A stretch of DNA of 64,000 nucleotides, taken from NCBI RefSeq assembly GCF_009765685.1, contig NZ_LMUY01000103.1, forward strand, positions 97,955 through 161,954, given 5' to 3'. The DNA comes from Acidisphaera sp. L21 (lineage in GTDB: Bacteria > Pseudomonadota > Alphaproteobacteria > Acetobacterales > Acetobacteraceae). Position 1 is the first letter of the stretch; the number at the start of each line of letters is the position of its first letter. This document shows, in pieces, positions 27,497 through 37,493 of this stretch. The notes under the pieces were generated by a model. It was not told the origin of the DNA, did no database searches, and worked only from the letters and a program-made list of their open reading frames with translations. The translations under genes and the position numbers were made by a program.

Positions 27497-27527
27497 AGCG
27501 TGTAACCCCCGACCAGGATTACACGCT
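27497..27527. terminator. Bidirectional terminator-like hairpin
   Basis: AGCGTGTAA (27497-27505) pairs perfectly with TTACACGCT (27519-27527) around a 13-nt loop, between the convergent ends of the PanE-like gene and the esterase gene. The minus-strand stem is flanked by TTTA upstream rather than a downstream U-run. Confidence 0.6.
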
Positions 27528-27536
27528 AAATCGATG

Positions 27537-30138
<2,602 letters not shown>

Positions 30139-30258
30139 TGCAACACCCAACTCTTGTTTCGCACGCTCTTGTAATTTCCTCCGCTGTTCACGGACGCGCG
30201 AGTCTATGCTGCCCAGGCAGTTAGGCTGCGTTGTTCGTACGGGAAAGAGGCCGGGTGG

Positions 30259-30588
30259 ATGTCGATAGGACGTGCAATCAAGCGGCGGACCAAAGCAGCC
30301 ATTCCATCAGTCGTTCTGCTGGCGATCGCAGCCTATTTCGGGTGGAGCGCCACGCAGGGCGACCGTGGGCTGCAGGCCTATGCCCATCAGCAAGACCAGC
30401 TCCGCCTCGCCCAACTCGATTTGAGCCGCACCAACACCGATGTCGATGTGTGGGAGCGTCGGGTATCCGCCCTGCGCAGCACCCGCCTTGATCCCGATGC
30501 TTTAGACGAGCGCGCGCGCGCGATGCTCAACCTCGCCGATCCCACCGATATCGTCGTGATGTACGGCCAGGGCAAAAAGCTCTTCTAG
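30259..30588 (+). CDS. Septum formation initiator FtsB/DivIC
   Basis: A 109-residue single-pass membrane protein of the divisome. It has a short basic cytoplasmic start, one transmembrane helix (AIPSVVLLAIAAYFGWSA), a coiled-coil with QQDQLRLAQLDLSRTNTDVDVWERRV, and the conserved C-terminal segment LDPDALDERARAMLNLADPTDIVVMY. FtsB-type proteins bridge FtsQ and FtsL. The position after eno is the usual one. Confidence 0.9.
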   Translation: MSIGRAIKRRTKAAIPSVVLLAIAAYFGWSATQGDRGLQAYAHQQDQLRLAQLDLSRTNTDVDVWERRVSALRSTRLDPDALDERARAMLNLADPTDIVVMYGQGKKLF

Positions 30589-30962
30589 TCGGTGGTTCCG
30601 CGACCCGGCGGCGCCTCATCCAGCAATCCGTGGACCGCCGCCACCGTCTCAGGCGGCAAATGCCGGATCCCCCGGGCCAACCGGTTGGCCAACGCCGTCT
30701 GCTGGGACGATAATCCGGCGGTATTTACCACCACCCGCGGATGCGACAGCCGGGCCAGGCGCGTCAACTCGTCCGCCTCCTCCCAGATCAGTCCCAACAC
30801 CTCGCACACCTGGTGCACCAGCCCGGTGCTGGGTATGCCGCGTCGCCCATGCTCAAGCGCCGACACATAGGCGCTGGAAATCTGCAACGCCGCGGCAAAA
30901 TCCTTCAGCGTCATGCCACGCTCCGCCCGAAGCACCCGCAAGTGCTCTCCAAACGGCGTCAT
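30585..30962 (-). CDS. XRE-family helix-turn-helix protein
   Basis: A 125-residue protein with an N-terminal Cro/C1 HTH (FGEHLRVLRAERGMTLKDFAAALQISSAYVSALEHGRRG, residues 4-42) and a C-terminal helical region (about 60-115) of unknown function. The ATG at 30962 overlaps the stop of the Smr gene (ATGA), so the two are translationally coupled. Its last 4 bases overlap ftsB on the other strand. Target genes are unknown. Confidence 0.88.
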   Translation of the reverse strand: MTPFGEHLRVLRAERGMTLKDFAAALQISSAYVSALEHGRRGIPSTGLVHQVCEVLGLIWEEADELTRLARLSHPRVVVNTAGLSSQQTALANRLARGIRHLPPETVAAVHGLLDEAPPGRGTTD

Positions 30963-31486
30963 TTTGGCTTCCGCAGCAGCAACCTGACGGAGCCGACATT
31001 TGCCGCATGCGGATGCGTCACTGCCAGCACCAGCGGACGCAAAGGCGGAAGATTTAACCATAACGGCAGCTCCCGCCGTATCACCCCGCCATTTTCCCCG
31101 CTGCCGCGCCCGGTAATCACTTCCACGCAGCGCACCCGGTCCGCATGCGCCTGGTGCAAGAACGATTGCAGCGCATGGAACGCGTGTTGCGCCGTCCGCC
31201 CATGCAGGTCCAGTGTCCGCCCTGGCACCAGCTTGCCCGTCTTCAGCCGCGACCAGGTGCTGTTATCCACCCCTGCCGGCTGCTCCCCCACGCTCATATA
31301 CGACGCTGCAACCCGCGTGACTCGCGACGGCGCCACGCTTGCCACGGTTATCACCGCCGGCCTCACCGCGGGCGGTGCCACGGCCGGCGTTAGCGCAGGC
31401 ACCGCCCGCCCCGGCAGCGCGGCAACGTGTTTGGCGTACGCCGCCCACAGTTCCCGATCTACATCCGTTAGCCCACGCCGGGCCAT
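30959..31486 (-). CDS. Smr-domain protein
   Basis: A 175-residue protein with a C-terminal Smr (small MutS-related) domain, a likely nuclease or nucleic-acid-binding domain. The signature motifs are TLDLHGRTAQHAFHALQSFL and VEVITGRGSGENGGVIRRELPLWL. The N-terminal 75 residues include an Ala/Pro/Val-rich linker. It forms a two-gene unit with the XRE gene. Similar stand-alone Smr genes occur near murein transglycosylase genes in alphaproteobacteria, but none is present here. Confidence 0.87.
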   Translation of the reverse strand: MARRGLTDVDRELWAAYAKHVAALPGRAVPALTPAVAPPAVRPAVITVASVAPSRVTRVAASYMSVGEQPAGVDNSTWSRLKTGKLVPGRTLDLHGRTAQHAFHALQSFLHQAHADRVRCVEVITGRGSGENGGVIRRELPLWLNLPPLRPLVLAVTHPHAANVGSVRLLLRKPK

Positions 31487-31556
31487 CTAACCCGGCCGAA
31501 ACGCCGCAAGCATCACGCGCCACCTCGCTGCGACGCGAACGCCCAAAATCTCAACG

Positions 31557-31889
31557 TCACGCCTCCTCCGCGCTCCCCAAGGCCGCAGTCCACCGCTCCG
31601 GGTGCGCCGGAGGCAAACCGGGCTCTATCGCCTGCAACCAGGTCACCACATGCGTCAGAATATCCCGCGCGATGGACCCATGCGGATCGGGTGCAATCTT
31701 GCCCCGGCTCCGCTCTAGCCGCTCCGCCAGAGGCGCAGGCGCCAGTACACCCTGCTCCACCAGCTCCGCCAGCAGTCCCTGGTACATGCACAACAACATC
31801 GCATGTGTCTCGTTATGCCGATGATCGCGCGTTTCCAGCACGGCACGAATGAGGTCGCGGGACACCGGGTTGTGCGGGGTTTGTTCCAT
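31557..31889 (-). CDS. Hypothetical helical protein
   Basis: A 110-residue protein from the ATG at 31889 (MEQTPHNPVSRDLIRAVLETRDHRHNETHAMLL). It appears all-helical, with no signal peptide or membrane segment, and a hydrophobic heptad-like stretch LLCMYQGLLAELVEQGVL. I do not recognise the family. It is upstream of, and in the same direction as, the Smr/XRE pair with a 70-bp gap, so it may be cotranscribed. The longer frame beyond 31889 overlaps the divergent SMP-30 gene and was not used. Confidence 0.6.
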   Translation of the reverse strand: MEQTPHNPVSRDLIRAVLETRDHRHNETHAMLLCMYQGLLAELVEQGVLAPAPLAERLERSRGKIAPDPHGSIARDILTHVVTWLQAIEPGLPPAHPERWTAALGSAEEA

Positions 31890-31963
31890 ACCGCCCACTT
31901 TGAAGCCCCGGGCCCACCCCTGCAAGCGTTGCCCAAAACAATCGAATTGGCTACGCAAACTCC

Positions 31964-32908
31964 ATGACCCAAGAATGGCGCCCCTCAGAACGCTACCCGG
32001 ATCCGGCTGTCGAAATCCTCGACCCCAAATTTGCACCCTACCGCATCGCCCTTGCCGCCGTCGAACGCCTCTACACCGGCTGCCGCTGGGCCGAGGGCCC
32101 GGTGTGGTTCGGCGACATGCGCGCCGTGCTCTGGAGCGACATTCCCAACAACCGCATCCTCCGGTGGGATGAAGCAACCGGCACGACCTCGGTCTTCCGC
32201 CAACCCTCCAACAACGCCAACGGCAACACCCGCGATCGGCAGGGCCGCCTTATCACCTGCGAACACGGCGCCCGTCGGGTCACCCGCACCGAATATGACG
32301 GTAGCATCATTGTCCTGGCCGACCGCTTCAACGGCGCCCGCCTGAACTCTCCCAATGACGTCGTCGTCAAATCCGACGACTCCATTTGGTTCACCGACCC
32401 GGAATTCGGTATTCTCGGCTATTACGAGGGCGAACGCGCAACTCCCGAATTGCCCACCAACGTCTACCGGATCGACGGCCATACCTGCGCAATCACCCTC
32501 GCCACCGACGAGATCGCCCGTCCCAACGGCCTGGCCTTCTCCCCCGACGAGCGCATTTGTTATATCGTCGAGTGTGGTGTCCTCCCCCGCCGCATCCTCG
32601 CCTTCGACGTTGCTGCCGACGGCCGCAAGCTCATCAACCGCCGCACTTTCATCGACGCGGTGGATGGCACGCCAGACGGCTTCCGCGTCGATATCGACGG
32701 CAACCTCTGGTGCGGCTGGGGAATGACTCCAGCCCTCGACGGCGTCATGATCTTCGACCCGGCAGGCACGCCGATCGGCCGAATTGCCCTGCCCGAGCGC
32801 TGTGCCAACCTCTGCTTCGGCGGCCGCCACCGAAATCGCCTCTTCATGGCGGGCAGCCAGTCGCTCTATTCCCTCTACGTACAAACCCAAGGCGCTCCCG
32901 GCGGTTAA
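31964..32908 (+). CDS. SMP-30/gluconolactonase/LRE family protein
   Basis: A 314-residue six-bladed beta-propeller lactonase. The family pattern is good: CRWAEGPVWFGDMRAVLWSDIPNNRILRWD at the start (metal-binding Glu in AEGP), NGNTRDRQGRLITCEHGARRVTR, the NSPNDVVVKSDDSIWFTDPEFG signature, and RPNGLAFSPDE. Metal ligands expected in this family (Glu, Asn, Asp) are all present. It would hydrolyse a sugar or related lactone; substrate not predictable. No signal peptide. Confidence 0.92.
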   Translation: MTQEWRPSERYPDPAVEILDPKFAPYRIALAAVERLYTGCRWAEGPVWFGDMRAVLWSDIPNNRILRWDEATGTTSVFRQPSNNANGNTRDRQGRLITCEHGARRVTRTEYDGSIIVLADRFNGARLNSPNDVVVKSDDSIWFTDPEFGILGYYEGERATPELPTNVYRIDGHTCAITLATDEIARPNGLAFSPDERICYIVECGVLPRRILAFDVAADGRKLINRRTFIDAVDGTPDGFRVDIDGNLWCGWGMTPALDGVMIFDPAGTPIGRIALPERCANLCFGGRHRNRLFMAGSQSLYSLYVQTQGAPGG

Positions 32909-32935
32909 GCTCGGACAACCACCGCAGAACACCTC

Positions 32936-33244
32936 ATGTCCAAACTCATCGTGACGATTCCCACCGACTGGACCCAGATCGTCCTAGCCTGCAAGAAATG
33001 CAGTAAAAAACTTCATGGCGGCTTCGGCCCCGAGGGCGATCAATCTCTCCCCAGGGCTCTGAAGACCGAACTGCGCGCCACTGGCCGCCGCCGCTCCATT
33101 CGCGTGATCGAGACGAAGTGCCTCGGCCTCTGTCCGAAGAACGCCGTCACCATCCTGGATGGCAACGCGCCCGGCGCTATGCTCGCAATCCCGGCTGGCA
33201 CCTTGGTCGCCGATCTCCTGGCTAGGCTACCGCCGCGGCCCTGA
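32936..33244 (+). CDS. Thioredoxin-like [2Fe-2S] ferredoxin-type protein
   Basis: A 102-residue protein with a cysteine pattern CKKC (about residues 19-22) and CLGLC (about 62-66) like thioredoxin-fold [2Fe-2S] ferredoxins and NuoE-like subunits, where four cysteines bind a cluster (here spaced C-x2-C...C-x3-C). Electron partners are unknown. It follows the SMP-30 gene by 27 bp and its 3' end overlaps the convergent EcsC gene by 23 bp. Confidence 0.72.
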   Translation: MSKLIVTIPTDWTQIVLACKKCSKKLHGGFGPEGDQSLPRALKTELRATGRRRSIRVIETKCLGLCPKNAVTILDGNAPGAMLAIPAGTLVADLLARLPPRP

Positions 33245-34007
33245 CGGCATCCTCGCCATACACGCGCTCCAACCGTCGCACTGTGAAATGTGCCTTCGCC
33301 AACTCCCGGTAATGCGACAGGAAAGCGCCGTTGAGCGCCGCCCCGCCAACTGCGCCCATGACCGGAACCGCCTGCAACGCGAACTTCTGCGACAGTGTCA
33401 CCCCAAATCGCGACGCCACCTCTGCCATCAGCATCGCCAGCGGCCGGCCTTGCAGCACCAGCCTAGTGCCGAAATAACCCATCTCCGCCTCACGCTCCCC
33501 AGGATTGAGCGCGAACACCTGCAGGCACGCCTCTCGCGCATCCGGATCTTCTAGATCCTCGCCCTCCTCCTGCGCGATCCGCGCAATCTCGCGCATGATG
33601 GCCAGCGTCGTCACCGCCGCATCCGGCACGAACCCGCCCAAGCCTAGAAACCCGCCAACCGCGCCAGACAGCATCACCAGCGGCCGGGCCAGCCGCTTGC
33701 TGCGCATCTGCTCGCCATCGCGGTCCAGCCGCAGCACCGCGACGTCGAACGCCCGTGCCAAGGCCGACTCCACCACCTTCGAGACCATCGACTGCCCTCC
33801 CGGCACCGCATTCAGCGTCCGCGTGCCCAGCCGGAAGGTTCGTCCCATCACGCCGCCCACGAGATCAGCCATTCGCATCACCAGGCCGCCGCCATCCCGC
33901 AGCCGCCGCATCGCCGCCGCCAGTTCCGCCTGCGATGCGCCATCCATCACCGGCCCCACCGTCGCAACGACCGCGCTGCCGGTCACATCGTTCTGCGTCA
34001 CACTCAT
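33222..34007 (-). CDS. EcsC family protein
   Basis: A 261-residue protein of the EcsC family, whose name comes from the third gene of the Bacillus ecs locus. Typical features: FDVAVLRLDRDG, a Gly/Val-rich hydrophobic helix (VMLSGAVGGFLGLGGFVPDAAVTTLAIMREIARIAQEEGEDL), ACLQVFALNPGE, and a Gly-rich hydrophobic segment ALQAVPVMGAVGGAALNGAFLSHYRELAKAHF. Biochemical role is not known. GGAGG is 5 nt before the ATG. It marks the host side of the prophage's left edge. Confidence 0.85.
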   Translation of the reverse strand: MSVTQNDVTGSAVVATVGPVMDGASQAELAAAMRRLRDGGGLVMRMADLVGGVMGRTFRLGTRTLNAVPGGQSMVSKVVESALARAFDVAVLRLDRDGEQMRSKRLARPLVMLSGAVGGFLGLGGFVPDAAVTTLAIMREIARIAQEEGEDLEDPDAREACLQVFALNPGEREAEMGYFGTRLVLQGRPLAMLMAEVASRFGVTLSQKFALQAVPVMGAVGGAALNGAFLSHYRELAKAHFTVRRLERVYGEDAVRAAAVA

Positions 34008-34031
34008 ACCCGCCTCCGCACTTGATCCGCA

Positions 34032-34370
34032 TCAAACGCCGGGACCGACCTCAGGCTCCCCCACATCACGCGCCAACCGCCGCGCCAGCCGCAGAACCTC
34101 CGCTCGCCCGTCCGCCGCGCACGCGCGATACAGCCGTAGCACCGCCAATTCATCGCCAGTCAGCCCGTCCGATCCGTGCAACAGCGCCTCGACCGAGACA
34201 TCTAATGCTCGCGCTATCCGTGACAAATTGCCGCTGACTTGCCCGGCCCGGTCGGTCTCCCACTGCGCTACGGCACTGCGCGACACCCCTGTCGCGGTCG
34301 CCAGCGCCGCCTGGCTCATCCCCCGATCCCGCCGCCACGCCGCAATGCGCTCCCCGATGCTCCGATCCAT
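34032..34370 (-). CDS. Phage-type repressor, XRE family
   Basis: A 112-residue DNA-binding protein with a Cro/C1 HTH at residues 5-60 (IGERIAAWRRDRGMSQAALATATGVSRSAVAQWETDRAGQVSGNLSRIARALDVSVEALL). No C-terminal LexA-type peptidase domain, so it would not be self-cleaving. ATG at 34370 has GGAGG 5 nt upstream. It is divergent from the GcrA-like gene; the 97-bp gap contains a palindrome that is a likely operator. It probably controls the phage block. Confidence 0.87.
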   Translation of the reverse strand: MDRSIGERIAAWRRDRGMSQAALATATGVSRSAVAQWETDRAGQVSGNLSRIARALDVSVEALLHGSDGLTGDELAVLRLYRACAADGRAEVLRLARRLARDVGEPEVGPGV

Positions 34371-34422
34371 CGAAACCTCCTTCCAAAACACACAAACGAC
34401 GATGAGAACAATTGACGAACAA

Positions 34423-34439
34423 TGTTAGATATACTAACA
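34423..34439. promoter_or_regulatory. Candidate repressor operator
   Basis: TGTTAG-ATATA-CTAACA is a perfect 6-bp inverted repeat with a 5-bp AT-rich centre in the short region between the repressor gene and the rightward phage genes. A possible -35 (TTGACG, 34412-34417) lies just before it, so a bound protein would block rightward transcription. Confidence 0.6.
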
Positions 34440-34467
34440 CATAACGATCCACTTCGGATCCCACAAA

Positions 34468-34764
34468 ATGCCAATCGCTATCGCCTGGACGCAGTCCTCG
34501 GACACGCGACTGCTGAGTCTACGCGCCCGCGGCTTTCCTTGGTACGCCGTCGCTGCCGACCTCCGCGTCGGACGCAACGCCGTTATCGAACGCGCCCGCC
34601 GCCTCGGCCTCCCACCCCTCACCCGCATCCAACCCCCGCCCCGCGCTACCGTCGAACGGGTCGATCGCCAACCGCTTCCTCCCGGCCATCCCATCTGCTG
34701 GCAGGCTATCACCAACGGCACGTCCATCGAGGGCGAACCCTATCCTTATCCCGTCTTCCTCTAG
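34468..34764 (+). CDS. GcrA-like small regulator
   Basis: A 98-residue protein whose first 50 residues resemble the DNA-binding domain of GcrA, the sigma-70-associated cell-cycle regulator of alphaproteobacteria: AWTQSSDTRLLSLRARGFPWYAVAADLRVGRNAVIERARRLGLP, matching the W-T-...-G-x-S-...-I-A-x-L-...-R-N-A-V-I-x-K-x-x-R-L-G-L pattern. The C-terminus is Pro-rich and lacks the GcrA sigma-interaction domain. It is the first rightward gene after the repressor and may activate phage genes or imitate host GcrA. Confidence 0.65.
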   Translation: MPIAIAWTQSSDTRLLSLRARGFPWYAVAADLRVGRNAVIERARRLGLPPLTRIQPPPRATVERVDRQPLPPGHPICWQAITNGTSIEGEPYPYPVFL

Positions 34765-34777
34765 CGTCAGGCCCAAC

Positions 34778-35338
34778 ATGCCCCAACTCCGTCTCGCAAA
34801 TCCCCCCGCCACCGACCCACGCGTGGCGCCCCCTCGTTTCGACCGGCACCGCACCAGCCGCAACCCGGCTGCCGCCGCCAGCCCCACGTCACCGCAGATC
34901 GACGCCGAAACGATTATCGCCAGACTGGAAGAAGCCGGGCACACACTGCTCTGCCTTCCCCGCACCGGCCCCACCACGGCCCTGCGGCAAACCCGTCACC
35001 AATACGTCGCCGAAGCGCTTGAAGCATTCACGACCCCAGACACCACCCGCGCCAGCCCCTCTACGCCGCCCCCTATCCGCATCACCAGGATGGACCAGGC
35101 CCTCGCCTGGATCCCCCTCATTCCACCGGATAGGCTCGTCCTACGCCGCATCGTCGGCTGCCGCTGTCTGGTCAGCCCGCTTACCGGTCGCCACCTCTTC
35201 AGTTGGCGCCGCCTTGCCCGCCTGCTCGGCGCCGACCACAAGGCCATCCAGCGCTGGCATGCCACCGGCATCGACCTCATCGCCACATCGCTCAACCGCG
35301 ACGCCGCACTCGTCCGGGCGTGGGACCGCCTGCGCTAA
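34778..35338 (+). CDS. DUF6362-like phage protein
   Basis: A 186-residue protein. Residues 48-60 (RLEEAGHTLLCLP) and 103-175 (ITRMDQALAWIPLIPPDRLVLRRIVGCRCL through LARLLGADHKAIQRWHATGIDLIATSLN) resemble DUF6362 proteins found next to terminase genes in alphaproteobacterial phages. The second part looks like a helix-turn-helix, so it may bind DNA as a packaging or regulatory factor. The N-terminal 45 residues are Pro/Ala-rich and likely disordered. Confidence 0.6.
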   Translation: MPQLRLANPPATDPRVAPPRFDRHRTSRNPAAAASPTSPQIDAETIIARLEEAGHTLLCLPRTGPTTALRQTRHQYVAEALEAFTTPDTTRASPSTPPPIRITRMDQALAWIPLIPPDRLVLRRIVGCRCLVSPLTGRHLFSWRRLARLLGADHKAIQRWHATGIDLIATSLNRDAALVRAWDRLR

Positions 35339-35341
35339 CCT

Positions 35342-35716
35342 TCACCGCCGGCTGAGCACGACGTTCGCCCGGCACCGCGGCGTCGCAAACCGGCCCGTAA
35401 CCGCATCACCCTTCCGATCACCCTCGAACACTTGCTGAAACAGTTTTCGGTCGGCGCCGGGCGCGCTATTTTGCACCACCACGTGCCCTGCATCCGTCAT
35501 GTCTCCGGTCAACAAAATCACCCCGTCTGTCGGCGCAAACTGCACCGCCTTGCCCCGCACGGTCAGCACCGCATTCGCCTTTCCACCGGCGTCGAAGCCC
35601 GGCCCGCAGGCTCCCTGCTCCGTCGTCACGCTCCCGACATACCGCTCCGTGCCACTGCATCCGCAAACCACCAGCACGGCTCCGAAAACAAAACCCTTGC
35701 CCAAACGCCCCATCAT
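35342..35716 (-). CDS. Reverse-strand lipoprotein (candidate phage moron)
   Basis: A 124-residue protein on the strand opposite the phage operon. It begins MMGRLGKGFVFGAVLVVCGC, a signal peptide with a lipobox-like C-G-C, followed by a compact beta-rich mature domain (VGSVTTEQGACG, VLTVRGKAVQFAPTDGVILLTGDM, FEGDRKGDAVTGRF) with two more cysteines. I do not recognise the family. Its position and strand, and an 18-bp direct repeat shared with the start of the next phage gene, suggest an inserted accessory gene. ATG at 35713 is equally possible as start. Confidence 0.65.
   Translation of the reverse strand: MMGRLGKGFVFGAVLVVCGCSGTERYVGSVTTEQGACGPGFDAGGKANAVLTVRGKAVQFAPTDGVILLTGDMTDAGHVVVQNSAPGADRKLFQQVFEGDRKGDAVTGRFATPRCRANVVLSRR
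35695..35712. repeat. 18-bp direct repeat, copy 1
   Basis: CCTTGCCCAAACGCCCCA, lying over the start of the reverse-strand lipoprotein gene. An identical copy is at 35821-35838, 126 bp away; weaker similarity continues for about 25 bp after each copy. Confidence 0.85.
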
Positions 35717-35820
35717 GACTTAGGAATTTCCTTATACTGCAAATCACGCCGCCTCAACGCCTCGCTCGACGCGAGCCGCTCAACCCCAACCAACGAGATT
35801 TCGCTGACTAGGAAAATAAG

Positions 35821-35838
35821 CCTTGCCCAAACGCCCCA
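35821..35838. repeat. 18-bp direct repeat, copy 2
   Basis: Identical to 35695-35712; this copy contains the TTG start and first codons of the small terminase-like gene. Confidence 0.85.
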
Positions 35839-36083
35839 GCGAGGCCTATCAATCTCCCTACGCTGACCAGCCAAGCATCCCGCTGGCAAGCAACCTCACT
35901 CCCCTCGCTATCATCCTCGACACCATGCGCCGACGCTATGCCGAGGGCGACCTCGACGGCGCCGTCGCATTGGCCCGCATCGCCGCCCCCTACCTCCACC
36001 CCCGCATCCCTGCTGCCACACCGCCCACGGACCTTGCCGCAATGCCCGATGCCGACCTGGACGCCTTCCGACCTCAAGACTGA
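35823..36083 (+). CDS. Candidate small terminase subunit
   Basis: An 86-residue protein starting at TTG 35823 with AGGA about 9 nt upstream. The helical segment LAIILDTMRRRYAEGDLDGAVALARIAAPYLHPRIPA resembles the conserved core (AAPYxHPRL) of small proteins that precede large terminase genes in alphaproteobacterial phages. It overlaps the large terminase start by 35 bp. DNA recognition at pac or cos sites would be its role; this rests on position and a short motif. Confidence 0.6.
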   Translation: MPKRPSEAYQSPYADQPSIPLASNLTPLAIILDTMRRRYAEGDLDGAVALARIAAPYLHPRIPAATPPTDLAAMPDADLDAFRPQD

Positions 36084-37452
36084 GCGCACCCTCCGAAAGA
36101 GCATCCGCGCAGACCTCACCGCCTGGGCCACTCTCGCCCTCGCCCCCCGCGGCCAAACTCCGGCCGCCCATCACCGCCTCATCATCGCCGAGCTTGAACG
36201 GCTCGCCGATGCCCGAACCGACCGCCTGATGCTGCTACTGCCACCGGGCTCGGCCAAATCAACTTACGCCTCCCTAGTCTTCCCGCCCTGGTGGCTCGCC
36301 CGCCACCCCAAATCCTCTATCATCGCGACCAGCCATACCGCCTCCCTGGCCCGGCATTTCGGCCGCGGGGTTCGTGGCCTTATCGAACAGCATGCCCCCC
36401 GCCTCGGCTACACGATCGACCCCGCTAGCCACGCCGCCCACCGCTTCGCCACCACCACTGGCGCCGAATACTACGCAACCGGTGTACGCGGCCCAATCAC
36501 CGGCCGTCGCGCCGACCTCATCCTCATCGACGACCCCGTCAAATCCCAGGCCGAGGCCGACAGCCCATCTGCCCGCGACCAACTCTGGGCCTGGTTCCGC
36601 TCCGACCTCGTCACCCGCCTCAAACCCGGCGGCCGCATCCTCCTCGTCATGACCCGCTGGCACCCCGATGACCTCGGCGGCCGCATCCTCGAAGGCTCCG
36701 ACCCCTGGCGCGTCCTCCGCCTGCCCGCTCTCGCCGAACCGGATGATCCCTTGGGCCGCGAACCCGGCGCGCCCCTCTGGCCCGAATGGGAGGACGCCAC
36801 CGCCATCGCACGCAAACGCACCCTGCTCGACGAGCGCACCTTCGCCGCCCTGTTCCAGCAGGACCCCCGGCCCCGCATTGGCCGCCTCTTCCACCCCGCC
36901 AGGATCATGATCCTGGAGGATGCCCAAACCACCACCGCCGTCCGCGCCTGGGACCTGGCAGCATCCGCCGAGGCCCGTGGCAAGGACCCGGACTTCACCG
37001 TCGGGCTCAAGCTCGCCCGCGACGCTGCCGGCGCATACATCGTGCTCGACATCATTCGCTTCCGCGGCGGCCCGCACGAGGTGGAACAGGCCATCCTCGC
37101 CACCGCGGCTGCCGACGGGGTCGCCGTCGCCATCGGCCTCCCGCAGGACCCTGGCCAGGCCGGCCGATCGCAGATCCGCTACTTCACATCGCGTCTCGCC
37201 GGCTTCCGCGTCATCGCCAGCCCCGAAACCGGCTCGAAGGAAACCCGCGCCATGCCCGCCGCCAGCCAGGTCAACGCGGGCAACATGGCCCTCCGTCGCG
37301 CTCCGTGGAACCGAACCTTCCTGGAGGAACTCCAGGACTTCCCCAACGGCGCCAAAGACGACCAGGTTGACGCTCTCAGCCGCGCCATGTCCCTCCTCAC
37401 CGACGCCCCAGCCCCCGCCCGCCGCGCCAACCTCCCCCTCCTGTCCCGCTAA
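36049..37452 (+). CDS. Phage terminase large subunit
   Basis: The DNA-packaging motor ATPase/nuclease, 467 residues. Deviant Walker A LLLPPGSAKSTYAS (residues 63-75), Walker B DLILIDDP (156-163), MTRWHPDDLGGRIL, then the RNase H-fold nuclease with AWDLAAS near residue 302 and the closing acidic motif GAKDDQVDALSRAM near 430. Start at 36049 inside the preceding gene is the only in-frame ATG that leaves the ATPase intact; the longer ORF upstream is a shadow. Confidence 0.95.
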   Translation: MPTWTPSDLKTERTLRKSIRADLTAWATLALAPRGQTPAAHHRLIIAELERLADARTDRLMLLLPPGSAKSTYASLVFPPWWLARHPKSSIIATSHTASLARHFGRGVRGLIEQHAPRLGYTIDPASHAAHRFATTTGAEYYATGVRGPITGRRADLILIDDPVKSQAEADSPSARDQLWAWFRSDLVTRLKPGGRILLVMTRWHPDDLGGRILEGSDPWRVLRLPALAEPDDPLGREPGAPLWPEWEDATAIARKRTLLDERTFAALFQQDPRPRIGRLFHPARIMILEDAQTTTAVRAWDLAASAEARGKDPDFTVGLKLARDAAGAYIVLDIIRFRGGPHEVEQAILATAAADGVAVAIGLPQDPGQAGRSQIRYFTSRLAGFRVIASPETGSKETRAMPAASQVNAGNMALRRAPWNRTFLEELQDFPNGAKDDQVDALSRAMSLLTDAPAPARRANLPLLSR

Positions 37453-37493
37453 CCAGTCCCCGCGCGGCGCAGGCCGGAGCCCGAAGGACCCGC

